Assembly (NCBI RefSeq): GCF_011039175.1
Contig: NZ_JAAKEN010000003.1
Location: 124,001 to 188,000, forward strand
DNA length: 64,000 bases
Direction: 5' to 3'
Origin: Slackia sp. ZJ119
Lineage (GTDB): Bacteria; Actinomycetota; Coriobacteriia; Coriobacteriales; Eggerthellaceae
This document shows positions 41,918 through 50,953 of this stretch, one piece after another. A program made the translations under genes and the position numbers. The notes beneath the pieces are model-generated. The model was not told where the DNA came from. It searched no databases and was given only the letters and a program-made list of their open reading frames with translations. The stretch's first letter is position 1. Each line of letters begins with the position of its first letter.

Positions 41918-42760
41918 ATGATGGAAAAGACCCAGGCCCCGCAAGCCGTCCCTCATCGCAACGGCGTCCGGCCGACGCACACGTTCACGTTTTTGGGAAC
42001 GGGCGCCGGCTGCGGGGTGCCTGCCTTTTTCTGCGACTGTCCCGCCTGCGAAGAGGCCCGTCGAACGCCGCGGGCTCGTCGCGGCGACTGCGGGGCGGTG
42101 GTGCGCGGCGCAGGCGCGACGCTTGTCGACACGCCGCCCGATCTGCGCCACCAACTGGAGCGCGAGGGCATCCGTGCCGTTGACCAGGTGATTTGGACCC
42201 ATGCCCACTTCGACCACCTGGGCGGCTTGGGCGAGCTGGAATACATGGTGCGCCTTGGCGGCCAGCGATCGCTGCCGTGCTACGCCAGTCCGGCGGCTCG
42301 CGACGGCATTCTGGCGGAATTCCACTACATGGACGACATTCTCGCCTTTACGGACCTGGCGCCTGCTGACAGCGTCGAGCTTGACGGCGTGCGCTACACG
42401 GCGCTTCCCGTCGCCCATGCGCCCGGCACCTATGGCTACCTGGTGGAAACGCCGGCCACGCGCCTGTTCTATGCCTCCGACACTGCGCGTCTGCCTGAAG
42501 CGACGGCCGAGCGCGTGCGCGGTTGCGACGTCATGGCCCTTGACGCGACGTTTTGGGGCCGCAACTGGAGCCCGCAATCCCATCACAGCGTTCAGGAGGC
42601 CATCGAAGAGGGCCTGTCGCTCGACGTGGGCACGCTGTACCTCACGCACCTGGCCATGCACTACGACACGCCTGTCACGCTTGCCGAATTGGAGGGCTTT
42701 CTCGAGCCGTACCACGGCCGCGTTCGGGTTGCCGCCGACGGTTTGACGCTGGCGATATAG
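41918..42760 (+). CDS. MBL-fold metallohydrolase, PhnP-like
   Basis: A 280-residue metallo-beta-lactamase-fold hydrolase. The N-terminal block FLGTGAGCGVPAFFCDCPAC (structural cysteines 32, 39, 41, 44) and THAHFDHLGGL (His95, His97, Asp99, His100) are the PhnP pattern. PhnP hydrolyses cyclic ribose phosphates to ribose bisphosphate in phosphonate use; no phosphonate genes are here, but the preceding nucleoside hydrolase points to ribose metabolism. Start ATG at 41918 (a second ATG follows) after AAGGAG. Confidence 0.87.
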   Translation: MMEKTQAPQAVPHRNGVRPTHTFTFLGTGAGCGVPAFFCDCPACEEARRTPRARRGDCGAVVRGAGATLVDTPPDLRHQLEREGIRAVDQVIWTHAHFDHLGGLGELEYMVRLGGQRSLPCYASPAARDGILAEFHYMDDILAFTDLAPADSVELDGVRYTALPVAHAPGTYGYLVETPATRLFYASDTARLPEATAERVRGCDVMALDATFWGRNWSPQSHHSVQEAIEEGLSLDVGTLYLTHLAMHYDTPVTLAELEGFLEPYHGRVRVAADGLTLAI

Positions 42761-42874
42761 CGCCGCCGCGGACGCTGTGCAAGCTGCCCCGCCGTCTGTT
42801 TGCACAGCGTTGCCGGCGCCTTGTCGCACGTCGGCGGGGCGCCGTGCAGACTGCCTTTGCAGATTATTCGCCAA

Positions 42875-42956
42875 TTGTCTAGTTGGTTAACGGCTCTTAA
42901 CAAAAGATTGACAAGTCATGGGCACTTTGCCGGGTTCTTGCGCGTCTTCTTATACT
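42875..42956 (+). promoter_or_regulatory. Promoter and nested inverted repeat ahead of the HPt gene
   Basis: TTGCCG (42927-42932), 18-bp spacer, TATACT (42951-42956). Upstream, nested inverted arms TTGTC/GACAA (42875, 42910) enclose GTTAA/TTAAC (42886, 42897), a possible activator or repressor site. Confidence 0.55.
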
Positions 42957-43026
42957 GGGCGCAGAGAACGGACGACGCTTTGACGTTGGATGCAGCGGCA
43001 AAAGCCCACAACATTGGAGGACGACG

Positions 43027-43401
43027 ATGACTGACACTGCAACGATAGCGAGCGCGCCCATTATCGATTACGCTGACGCGATGGATCGCTTTGACGACGA
43101 TGACGCGCTCTATCGGCGCTTGGCGGGCCGCTTCATAGGCGACACCCATTTCGCCGACTTGCAAGACGCCCTTGAGCGCAACGACATGGAGGCGGCGTAT
43201 CGGGCGGCCCACTCGCTCAAGGGCGTGGCGGGCAACCTGTCGTTCACACAGCTCTATCTGATCGCGAGCATCCTGAGCGAAGCGCTGCTCGGCGGCGACC
43301 GCGCGACGGCGGACGCGTGGATGCCGGAAGCGAAAAGCGCCCATTTGCGCGTGCTCGACGCGCTCGTCGACCTGGAATCGAACGCGGTGGCGCTGTCATA
43401 G
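43027..43401 (+). CDS. Stand-alone histidine phosphotransfer (HPt) protein
   Basis: A 124-residue HPt four-helix protein. The phosphorylatable His62 lies in AAYRAAHSLKGVAGNL. HPt proteins relay phosphate between receiver domains in phosphorelays. No kinase or response regulator is adjacent; the only hybrid kinase in the window (32.3 kb) ends in two receivers without an HPt, so it is a candidate partner. ATG at 43027 follows TTGGAGG. It has its own promoter and a shared terminator. Confidence 0.9.
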   Translation: MTDTATIASAPIIDYADAMDRFDDDDALYRRLAGRFIGDTHFADLQDALERNDMEAAYRAAHSLKGVAGNLSFTQLYLIASILSEALLGGDRATADAWMPEAKSAHLRVLDALVDLESNAVALS

Positions 43402-43423
43402 ACGGCCAGGCGAAGCGAATAGA

Positions 43424-43470
43424 ATGAGAAAGCGGCTGGGACGCATGTGCGCTCCCAGCCGCTTTCTCAT
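43424..43470. terminator. Bidirectional terminator, HPt gene and lic operon
   Basis: A perfect 18-bp stem (ATGAGAAAGCGGCTGGGA and complement, 11-base loop) lies between two convergent genes, with A-rich and T-rich arm ends so it can act in both directions. Confidence 0.82.
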
Positions 43471-43509
43471 CGCACTTCGCAGGTTCTGCGCCGCGCCGAG
43501 TCGTTTGTC

Positions 43510-44496
43510 TTACGCCTTCTTCAGCGTCGCGTCCTTGTCCGTGCCGCCTTTGCCGAACAGCTCCTGCCAGTCGCTTGCCGCAAGCACCGTGCCGGCCAGG
43601 ATGACCAGGCAGCACACCACCGATATGGCGTTGGGCACCGTGCCCTGCAGCACCAGCGCGAACACGACGGCCCACGCCGAATAGCTGATGTTGAGGGCCA
43701 TCGACTTCGCCGCGCCCAGGCTCGACGAGATGGACTTGTAGTAGAACAGGTACGACGCCGTGCCTGCCAGCGCCGCCAGGGCCACGACCCCGGTCGCCAG
43801 CGACGGGAAGGCGTGCGCCGTGAACGCCCAGGCGCCGAAGATGGGCAGCACGACCACGGCGTAGGCCAGAGCCGAGGTCGTCTCGCGGATGTGCAGCGCC
43901 GTTTCGTTGTCCACCGCGTCGTCTTTCATGCCCCAGCCGCACAAGACGGCCTCAGACCCCCAGCCGATGCAGCAGGCCGCTGCGCCGACCAGGCCCAAGA
44001 CGGCGTTGCCTTCGGCGCTCGCGTCGCCGGCGGACAGATACCCCATGACGATGATGCCGCCCAGCGCACACACGAGCGCGACCATCTGCTTCCAGCTCAT
44101 GCGCTCCTTCAGGATGAGAAACGCCAAAAACGTGCCGACCGCCGGGTAGAACGACGAGATGATGGCCGTGTAGCCTGCGCCGATGTTGTCGATGGCCACC
44201 GCGTACCCCGTCATGCCGATGGGCCCGCCCAAAAGCGCCCCCAGCATGACCACCTTGCCGCTTTTCGTCTTCAGCGCGGCCAGCGTGTCGGAAAGGCGTC
44301 CGCGCACGGCCATGTAGGCGAACATCCACACCGCGCAAAACGCGTCATGCAAAAACGAGCTGGCGATGGCGGCGTAGGCGATGGCTTCCGCCGTTCCGAT
44401 GTAGGGCGACATCGAAAGCGCGATGCCGAGCACCACCGTGTCGAGTCCCCATAAAGCGCCGCTTCCCAAGCCGTAGCGAATTTTCCCGAGTCCCAT
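43510..44496 (-). CDS. DMT-superfamily permease, LicB-like choline transporter
   Basis: A ten-helix EamA/DMT carrier of 328 residues. GGPIGMTGYAVAIDNIGAGY and FYPAVGTFLAFLILKERMSW are typical of LicB-type permeases. It lies 38 bases downstream of a cytidylyltransferase/choline kinase fusion, the same pairing as licB with licA and licC in Haemophilus and Streptococcus, so choline is the inferred substrate. ATG at 44496 has only a weak GAAAGGA site. It is the last gene of the operon. Confidence 0.85.
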   Translation of the reverse strand: MGLGKIRYGLGSGALWGLDTVVLGIALSMSPYIGTAEAIAYAAIASSFLHDAFCAVWMFAYMAVRGRLSDTLAALKTKSGKVVMLGALLGGPIGMTGYAVAIDNIGAGYTAIISSFYPAVGTFLAFLILKERMSWKQMVALVCALGGIIVMGYLSAGDASAEGNAVLGLVGAAACCIGWGSEAVLCGWGMKDDAVDNETALHIRETTSALAYAVVVLPIFGAWAFTAHAFPSLATGVVALAALAGTASYLFYYKSISSSLGAAKSMALNISYSAWAVVFALVLQGTVPNAISVVCCLVILAGTVLAASDWQELFGKGGTDKDATLKKA

Positions 44497-44535
44497 GCGT
44501 GCGTCCTTTCTTTGAGCGCGAATCCGTCGTGCCGT

Positions 44536-46308
44536 TTATGCCTCGTAGAGCGAAAGCGCCCGGTCAAGATAGCGCTTCGCATACCGGTAATAGATGTAGA
44601 GCCATTCGCCCACGTTGTCGCCTTCCGCTTCCTTCAAAAGCGACCACACGTACCAGCACCAGCCGGCAAAGGCCACGTAGGCGAAGTTGTGGCGGCGCTC
44701 CTGCGGGGTGGGCGTGCGGCCGAAGTAGTAGCAAAGCGCCGCTTCGGCCTGCTCGTCGGTCAGCTGGCAGCACACGGTGAACGTGCCGAAGTCCTGCGCG
44801 TAGTCGGACATGCCGGCGTATTCCCAGTCGATGAGGTCCACCTCGCCCTGCGCGTCGATGAGGAAGTTCAGCATGAAGAAGTCGTTGTGGCACAGGCACG
44901 TGAACGTATCGTCGGCGCGGGCAAAATCCCTCAAGCGATCGATGCGTTTGGCCATCTCGTAGAAGCCGGGCACGTCGATGGCTCCTTCGCGCCCGGTCAG
45001 AAGCGCCTCGTAGCGCTTGCTCTCGTCGTAGAAGTCGAAGGGTCGCTCGACGCGCGCGTCGGTCTCGTGCAGAGTGCGGGCCATCTCCATGGCGCGGCGC
45101 AGCTGGTCGGGGTCCGTCGGGTCGAGCATCGAGCAGTCGGGCACGAAGCGCGACAGCTTCCAGCCGCGCTTGGGGTCGGCGTAGATGAACGTGTCGTCCA
45201 GGCCCAGCTCGTGCGCGACGCCGAGCGCTTCGGCCTCCACGGCGCGGTCGACGAGCTTTTCGGTGCCGATGCCGGGGTGGCGGTAGACGTACTCGCCGTC
45301 GCCGACGCGGAAGTGGCACGACAGGTTCGTCAGCCCTTGCTTGAGCGGGTAGACGTCGCAGATGTCGCTCTTTTTGCAGCCCAGCACGCTGACGATGTTG
45401 TCGAAGGCCTCCGAATCGACGTTTTCCAAAAACTGCGGGTCGAAGTCGCGCAGCTCGTCAAGCGAGTCGAACTCGTGGATATCGCCGGGCTCATAGGGCC
45501 GTGCGAACATGCACAGCTCGTCGATGTGGTCGATGAACAGGTCTTCCCACAGCTTGTCGGCCGTGGCGGGAAGGTCGTATTCGGCTTCCAAGATCTCGCG
45601 CATGCCGGCCGAGAACGCTTCGTCGAAAAACACGTGCCCGAGCATGACGAGCGAATCGGCGCCTCCGACGGTCACGCCGGTGATGCGCCCGCCCGCGCCG
45701 GTCTTGATGCACCATTCCGACGTCGGCCCTTCGACGTGCTGTGCGGCGTAGTAGGCGCGCCAGGCGTACGGCTCGAAGGGGTTTTTGACGAAGTAGTTGT
45801 CCGAGCTGCATATATAGGTGCGGCGCAAGCGGTCGCGCGTGACCATGAGCGACGAGTGGTTGTTGCGGGACGCGAACTCCTTGTTCATGACGATCGTCAC
45901 GCCGAACTTCTCTTCCAGATAGAAGAAGTATTCGCCCTTGTAGCCGACGACGACCGTGATGTCGTCGACGCCGGCTTCCTGCAGCTGCCGGATCTGCCGC
46001 TCGATGAGCACGTCTCCGCGCACGCGCAAAAGCCCCTTGGGCTTTTCGTAGGAGATGGGGGCAAAGCGCGATGACAGGCCGGCCGCCAGGATGACGGCGT
46101 TGTCGACCTTGAACGGCTCGAGGGCCTCAAGGCCGGCTTCGGTCACGCGGCCGTCTTCGACCAGGCCTTTTTGCACGAGCGCTTTGACCACGTTGTTCAC
46201 GCTTCCCAGCGACAGCCCCGTGACGCCCGTCAGCGCCCGCTGCGACGCGCCGGGGCGCAGGAACAAGGCTCGCAGGGTGGAAAATTCGTTTTTTGAAAGA
46301 TCGGCCAT
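44536..46308 (-). CDS. Fusion: HTH - phosphocholine cytidylyltransferase (LicC-like) - choline kinase (LicA-like)
   Basis: A 590-residue three-part protein. Residues 1-65 form a winged HTH (SQRALTGVTGLSLGSVNNVV). Residues 69-300 are a nucleotidyltransferase with AVILAAGLSSRFAP and EKPKGLLRVRG, as in LicC, which makes CDP-choline. Residues 310-590 are a choline/ethanolamine kinase with the intact catalytic loop CHNDFFMLNFLID (His474, Asp476) and the metal site DLIDWEYAG (Asp494). Together they would convert choline to CDP-choline for decorating a glycan. AAGGAG precedes ATG 46308. A palindrome over its -35 box suggests the HTH represses its own promoter, possibly in response to choline. Confidence 0.9.
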   Translation of the reverse strand: MADLSKNEFSTLRALFLRPGASQRALTGVTGLSLGSVNNVVKALVQKGLVEDGRVTEAGLEALEPFKVDNAVILAAGLSSRFAPISYEKPKGLLRVRGDVLIERQIRQLQEAGVDDITVVVGYKGEYFFYLEEKFGVTIVMNKEFASRNNHSSLMVTRDRLRRTYICSSDNYFVKNPFEPYAWRAYYAAQHVEGPTSEWCIKTGAGGRITGVTVGGADSLVMLGHVFFDEAFSAGMREILEAEYDLPATADKLWEDLFIDHIDELCMFARPYEPGDIHEFDSLDELRDFDPQFLENVDSEAFDNIVSVLGCKKSDICDVYPLKQGLTNLSCHFRVGDGEYVYRHPGIGTEKLVDRAVEAEALGVAHELGLDDTFIYADPKRGWKLSRFVPDCSMLDPTDPDQLRRAMEMARTLHETDARVERPFDFYDESKRYEALLTGREGAIDVPGFYEMAKRIDRLRDFARADDTFTCLCHNDFFMLNFLIDAQGEVDLIDWEYAGMSDYAQDFGTFTVCCQLTDEQAEAALCYYFGRTPTPQERRHNFAYVAFAGWCWYVWSLLKEAEGDNVGEWLYIYYRYAKRYLDRALSLYEA

Positions 46309-46357
46309 GAGGCAACGGCTCCTTCACTGGTTCGTTTTGCGTTCAATTAGTTGTTAA

Positions 46358-46386
46358 AATATAGGACTTATGAACATAACGTTCAA
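46358..46386 (-). promoter_or_regulatory. Promoter and palindromic operator of the lic-type operon
   Basis: On the minus strand, -35 TTGAAC (46381-46386), 17-bp spacer, -10 TATATT (46358-46363). The palindrome TGAAC-ataac-GTTCA (46371-46385) overlaps the -35 and spacer. Confidence 0.72.
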
Positions 46387-46512
46387 TTTGAATCAGTATA
46401 AGGCATGTTTTGAACACGAAAACGCCACAGAAGGCCGGGGGAGCGAGGCGAAACGCTGCCCGGTCGGGCGTCCAGACGGGCAGAAGGCCGCAGCGGAGGC
46501 GGCTTGGGAATG

Positions 46513-46543
46513 AAAAAGCCTCCCGGCTGAAGCAGGGAGGCTT
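46513..46543 (-). terminator. Terminator downstream of ahcY
   Basis: On the minus strand, AAGCCTCCC / GGGAGGCTT (9 bp, 10-base loop) runs into TTTTT. It is 110 bases past the ahcY stop; the bases between hold no gene. Confidence 0.82.
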
Positions 46544-46652
46544 GTGCGATGGCGCGGGCGCTTGAAAAAGGCCTGGCCTTCGAATCCTGGAAAGCGCCGA
46601 TGGAGGTCGACCCGTCTTCGCGAGAACGTTGACGAAATCGATCAGCGTTATC

Positions 46653-47918
46653 CTACGCCTCTGCGAAGTTCCAAGAGCTCATGTAGGCGATCTGCTCGTC
46701 GGTCAGCTCGTCGATCGTCACGCCGAGGGTTTCCAGCTTCACGCGGGCCACCGCGTCGTCGATGGAGGCCGGCACGTCGTAGACGCGCGTTTCCAGCTCG
46801 TCGGCGTGCTGGTAGAGGTATTCGGCGGCCAGCGCCTGGGCGGCGAAGCTCATGTCCATGACCGAAGCGGGGTGCCCTTCGGCGCAGGACAGGTTCACCA
46901 GACGGCCCTGCGCAAGCACGACGATCGTGCGCCCGTCGGCGAGCGTGTATTCTTCCACCAAAGGCTTGATCTCGGCCTTCTTCACGGCGTGCTCTTCGAG
47001 CCAGCCGATGTTGATCTCGGTGTCGAAGTGGCCCGAGTTGCACAGGATGGCGCCGTCTTTCATGTTCTCGAAGGCCGGCGCATCGACGACCTTGCAGTCG
47101 CCGGTCACCGTCACCCACACGTCGGCGAACCGCGCCGCCTCGGCCGCCGGCATGACGCGGTAGCCTTCCATGTGGGCCTCGAGCGCCTTCAAGGGGTCCA
47201 CTTCGCACACGATGACGTTCATGCCCATGCCGCGGGCCCGCAAGGCAAGCCCGCTGCCGCAGTACCCGTAGCCCGACACGACGATGGTGCGGCCTGCGAG
47301 CAGGCGGTTCGTGGCGCGGACGATGCCGTCCAAGGTGGACTGGCCGGTGCCGTAGTGGTTGTCGAAGCAGTGCTTGGTGCTCGCGTCGTTGACGTTGAAC
47401 ACCGGGTAGGCCAGCGTTCCGTCGGCCTCCATGGCCTTCAGGCGTGCGACGCCGGTGGTGGTTTCTTCCGTGCCGCCGACGACGCCCGCCAGCTCGCTGC
47501 GGAAGCGCGTGTGCAAAGCCGTGTCCAAATCGGCGCCGTCGTCCATGATGATCTGGGGATTCGTGGCAATGACGGCTTCGATGTTGCGTTCGTAGACGTC
47601 CATGTCCTCGCCGGCGACGGCATGCACCGACACGCCGAAGTCGCGCACGAGCGAGGCGGCGGTGTCGTCTTGGGTGGAAAGCGGGTTCGACGCGCACAGA
47701 GCCACCTGGGCGCCGGCGGCCGTGAGCGCACGCATGAGGTTGGCCGTTTCGGTGGTCACGTGCATGCAGGCGCCGATGCGCACGCCTTCGAGCGGGCGCT
47801 CTTCTGCGAAGCGCTTGCGGATGGAGGCGAGCACCGGCATGTCCCGGTCGGCCCACAAGATGCGGGCAAGCCCTTCGTCGGCCAAGCCGATGTCTTTGAT
47901 GTCATAGTTCTGCGTCAT
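46653..47918 (-). CDS. ahcY: Adenosylhomocysteinase
   Basis: NAD-dependent hydrolysis of S-adenosylhomocysteine to adenosine and homocysteine, recycling the product of methylations. The 421-residue length is that of the shorter archaeal/Thermotoga-like form. Motifs: HVTTETANLM near 51, NVNDASTKHCFDNHYGTGQS near 175, and the NAD fold VVSGYGYCGSGLALRARGMG near 212. It ends YMSSWNFAEA, without the KPDHYRY tail of the eukaryotic-type enzyme. ATG at 47918 follows CGGAGG. I saw no SAH riboswitch upstream. Confidence 0.95.
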   Translation of the reverse strand: MTQNYDIKDIGLADEGLARILWADRDMPVLASIRKRFAEERPLEGVRIGACMHVTTETANLMRALTAAGAQVALCASNPLSTQDDTAASLVRDFGVSVHAVAGEDMDVYERNIEAVIATNPQIIMDDGADLDTALHTRFRSELAGVVGGTEETTTGVARLKAMEADGTLAYPVFNVNDASTKHCFDNHYGTGQSTLDGIVRATNRLLAGRTIVVSGYGYCGSGLALRARGMGMNVIVCEVDPLKALEAHMEGYRVMPAAEAARFADVWVTVTGDCKVVDAPAFENMKDGAILCNSGHFDTEINIGWLEEHAVKKAEIKPLVEEYTLADGRTIVVLAQGRLVNLSCAEGHPASVMDMSFAAQALAAEYLYQHADELETRVYDVPASIDDAVARVKLETLGVTIDELTDEQIAYMSSWNFAEA

Positions 47919-48318
47919 GGTTCCTCCGGAAGACGGATGGGTCAAGCATTCAGTCAAACGTTCTAAGGTTACCACACCTTTGTTGCGCTTTTGCGTTTGC
48001 CGGGCCGCCCTTTGCCGAGAGGCCGCCGCAATCGACGAGTGATTTTGCACGTTTTGTGGAGGTAAGATTACAAATTTCTCGAATTGGAAAGAAAAAGTGA
48101 GGAAATCATACAAAACGTGTGCCGCCGCCGCTCAAGCCCTATAATCGCCGAAGCTTATTCGTGCCGTCGAAACCGGAGGGAATCGGTCAGCGTTTCTCTC
48201 TGGCCAAGGCGGCTCGAAATGTGTCTGGGCGCAGAAGGCGTGTGCGCAGGCGGCCTGACCGAAAACGTGTGGTCCGCGGATGCGTCCGGGCGGGACCTTG
48301 CAACCAAGGAGCTTACCA
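47919..48318. other. Divergent intergenic region, ahcY and glycosyltransferase
   Basis: No gene. Inverted arms CACGTTTTGT (48048-48057) and ACAAAACGTG (48110-48119) lie 52 bases apart around an AT-rich stretch that may hold promoters for both genes. A GCGTTTCTC word occurs at 48190. Confidence 0.5.
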
Positions 48319-49644
48319 GTGCTTGATCAAGTGTTCACGCAGATATCGTTCATTGACGTCTTCAATTTCTGCGTCTTTCTGACCTTCACCATCTGCTATA
48401 CCTACCAACTGTATTATGTGGTGGTGGTCCTCACGCGCAAGCCGCCCGAGCGCGTCGCGAAGAAGAACCACCGCTTCGCCGCCGTCATCTCCGCCCGCAA
48501 CGAGGCAGCGGTCATCGGAGACCTCATCCATTCGATCAAGGTGCAGAACTATCCCGCCGAGCTCATCGACGTGTTCGTCATCGCCGACAACTGCACCGAC
48601 GACACCGCGCAGGTCGCTCGCGACGCCGGGGCCATCGTGTTCACACGCGAAAACGACGTCGAGGTGGGGAAGGGCTACGCCCTCGACTACGGCTTCAACA
48701 TCATCCGCGACAAATACGCCGACCGCGCCTACGAGGCGTATTTCGTCTTCGACGCCGACAACATCTTGGACGTGAACTACTTCCGCGAAATGAACAAGAC
48801 CTTCGACAACGGCGCTCTGGCCTCCACGAGCTACCGCAATTCGAAGAACTACGACTCCAACTGGATTTCCGCGGGGTATGCCGTGTGGTTCTTGCGCGAG
48901 GCGAAGTTTTTGAACCAGGCCCGCCTGACGCTCAACACGAGCTGCGCGGTGTCGGGCACGGGCTTTTTCCTCGCCTCCGAGATCATCGAGAAGAACGGCG
49001 GCTGGAAGTGGCACCTGCTCACCGAGGACATCGAGTTCTCCGCGAACTCCATCCTGGAAGGCATCCGCATCAGCTACACGCCCACGGCCATCCTCTACGA
49101 CGAGCAGCCCATCACCTTCCGCGACTCGTGGAACCAGCGCTTCCGCTGGGCGAAAGGCTTCTACCAGGTGTTTTGGCATTACGGCGCCCGGCTTTGCAAA
49201 GGCATCGCCACCAATCCCAAGGGCAGCCGCTTCGCCTGCTACGACATGCTCATGACCATCGCGCCGGGGATGCTCCTCACCATCGTGTCGGTTTTGTTCA
49301 ACGCCATCATTTTGACGCTGGGGCTCACCGGGGTCATGTCGACGGGCACCATGGTTGCCTCGTCGCTGTCGTCCATCCTGTTCTGCGTGTTCAACTACGT
49401 CATCTTCATGTTCATGTTCGGCGTGCTCACGACGTTCATGGAGTGGGATTCCATTCGCTCCACCACGGGCAAGAAGGTGCGCTACATGTTCACGTTCCCC
49501 TTCTTCATGCTCACCTACATTCCCATCGCGCTCGTGGCGCTGGTGAAGAAGTGCGACTGGAAGCCCATCCGCCACAGCATTTCGATGGACGTGACGGAAT
49601 TGGCGCCGGCGAAGAAGCGCGAAGAGGCGAGCGCGGGTCGCTAG
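48319..49644 (+). CDS. Membrane glycosyltransferase, GT2 family
   Basis: A 441-residue processive-type family 2 glycosyltransferase. One N-terminal helix (about 10-32) precedes the catalytic domain: AAVISARNEAAVIGDLI near 56, the metal motif DADN in YFVFDADNILD near 150, TED in LLTEDIEFSA near 235, and QRFRWAKG near 273. At least three C-terminal helices follow. Such enzymes extend cell-surface polysaccharide. GTG at 48319 is preceded by AAGGAG. No other glycan gene is adjacent. A hairpin (CCCAGGCC/GGCCTGGG) at 49656-49676 follows the stop. Confidence 0.9.
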   Translation: MLDQVFTQISFIDVFNFCVFLTFTICYTYQLYYVVVVLTRKPPERVAKKNHRFAAVISARNEAAVIGDLIHSIKVQNYPAELIDVFVIADNCTDDTAQVARDAGAIVFTRENDVEVGKGYALDYGFNIIRDKYADRAYEAYFVFDADNILDVNYFREMNKTFDNGALASTSYRNSKNYDSNWISAGYAVWFLREAKFLNQARLTLNTSCAVSGTGFFLASEIIEKNGGWKWHLLTEDIEFSANSILEGIRISYTPTAILYDEQPITFRDSWNQRFRWAKGFYQVFWHYGARLCKGIATNPKGSRFACYDMLMTIAPGMLLTIVSVLFNAIILTLGLTGVMSTGTMVASSLSSILFCVFNYVIFMFMFGVLTTFMEWDSIRSTTGKKVRYMFTFPFFMLTYIPIALVALVKKCDWKPIRHSISMDVTELAPAKKREEASAGR

Positions 49645-49716
49645 GGAAACGCCGGCCCAGGCCGTCTTGGCCTGGGTTGCAGGGAAACGGGCCGGGTCGA
49701 AGGCCGAGTTCGCCCG

Positions 49717-50493
49717 CTACTGCACGCGGGCGAACGTGAGGGCGAAGATGCGCTCGACGCCGGCGGCCCGCAAGGCGTCGCAGGCCGAAAACAGCGTGGC
49801 GCCGGTGGTGCACACGTCGTCGACGAGCAGGGCCGATCGCGGCATGAGTGCGCCGGATCGGGAGGAAAAGCGGCCGGAAATGTTGCTCGCGCGTTCTTGC
49901 TTTCCCAGTTTGCGCTGGTCAGAAGCGCGAGGGCGGCCGAGCAGTTGGGTCAGCGGCAGATCGAGCGCTTGCGCGAGCGCTCGGGCGAGCTCCCAGCCGT
50001 GGTCGAAGCCCCGGCGGCGCAGCGCCGCTTCGGTGGCGGGCACCGGCGTGACCGTGGGCCCCTCGGCGATCCAAGACGGCTCGGCGACGAGCGCCATTCG
50101 CGCCGCCATGACCGCGGCAAGCCGTCGCTCTCCGCCGTCTTTCCAGGTCTTGACGATGCGCCCCGTGTCGTCGTTGAATGCCACTGCGCTTGCGCATCCG
50201 TCGAAGGGCAGCGACTCCCGCCCCAGAGCGGCAAGCATCACGTCGTTGCATTCGCTGCACTGCACCGCGCCGAGCGAGGCCCCGCACAGCGGACAGGCCC
50301 GCCACCGGTCCACCGCCGGCAGCGCGGTCGCGCATCGGTCGCACAGAAGCTTTCCCGGCGCGTCGCACACCGCGCACCGGGTCGGCCACAGGCTCTCAAG
50401 CGCCACGTCCTTCAAAAACCCCGCATAAGGCCGCACGACGTCGGCGCACATCGCGCGAATCGGGCGGGTGCTGTCAGTTGGAAGACGTCTCAT
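49717..50493 (-). CDS. comF: ComF family protein (phosphoribosyltransferase fold)
   Basis: A 258-residue ComF-like protein, linked in other bacteria to DNA uptake and single-strand DNA handling. The N-terminal zinc ribbon has CAVC, CDRC, CPLCG and CSEC pairs (about residues 40-82). The C-terminal PRTase loop is ALLVDDVCTTGATLFSACDA. ATG at 50493 was taken with GGAG close ahead; the spacing is short. No other competence gene is nearby, so the role in this organism is inferred from the family only. Confidence 0.88.
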   Translation of the reverse strand: MRRLPTDSTRPIRAMCADVVRPYAGFLKDVALESLWPTRCAVCDAPGKLLCDRCATALPAVDRWRACPLCGASLGAVQCSECNDVMLAALGRESLPFDGCASAVAFNDDTGRIVKTWKDGGERRLAAVMAARMALVAEPSWIAEGPTVTPVPATEAALRRRGFDHGWELARALAQALDLPLTQLLGRPRASDQRKLGKQERASNISGRFSSRSGALMPRSALLVDDVCTTGATLFSACDALRAAGVERIFALTFARVQ

Positions 50494-50953
50494 GGCTCCA
50501 GCATACGCCGAAAACCTTGCAGGAACCTCACGGGCGTCTTGCGCGGTTTTGAGCAGCTGCACAAAACCACTCGCGCTCCGTCGGCCCGCGCCGCGCCCAA
50601 GGTCGCCCGCGCCGCTCCCTTCGACAATCTTTCTGCTGTTTGGCAAACCTTCCGCGCTCGCTTTGCGCCTTCTGCTAAAATTTCCCCCACTTCTTTCGAG
50701 TCTGTAGTTGCGGACGATCTTCGTCTCAGTCCATGGCAGATGCGGCCGAAAGGATCCACGTAAGCCCTGCCGTGCGCAGGACGATCATGGCGTATCCTAG
50801 AAGTAAGTCGCACCGCCTGTCAGATGAGCGGCATAGGGCCGCGCAGGCGAGAGGGTGGCGCGAAAGCCAAGCCCCGGTGTGCGAGTGTGGGGTCAAAGAC
50901 TAGGTCAGTCGAAAGAAGCTTGCAACGTATCAAAGACAGGGAGGCTTATACCC
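50494..50953. other. Divergent intergenic region, comF and solute-binding protein
   Basis: About 460 bases without a credible gene. The purine-rich leader at 50925-50944 ends in the GGGAGG ribosome site of the lipoprotein. Confidence 0.45.

Noticed and set aside
47919-48000. SAH riboswitch upstream of ahcY
   Set aside because: The leader between the start and the probable promoter shows no structure or conserved core that I recognise as an SAH riboswitch.
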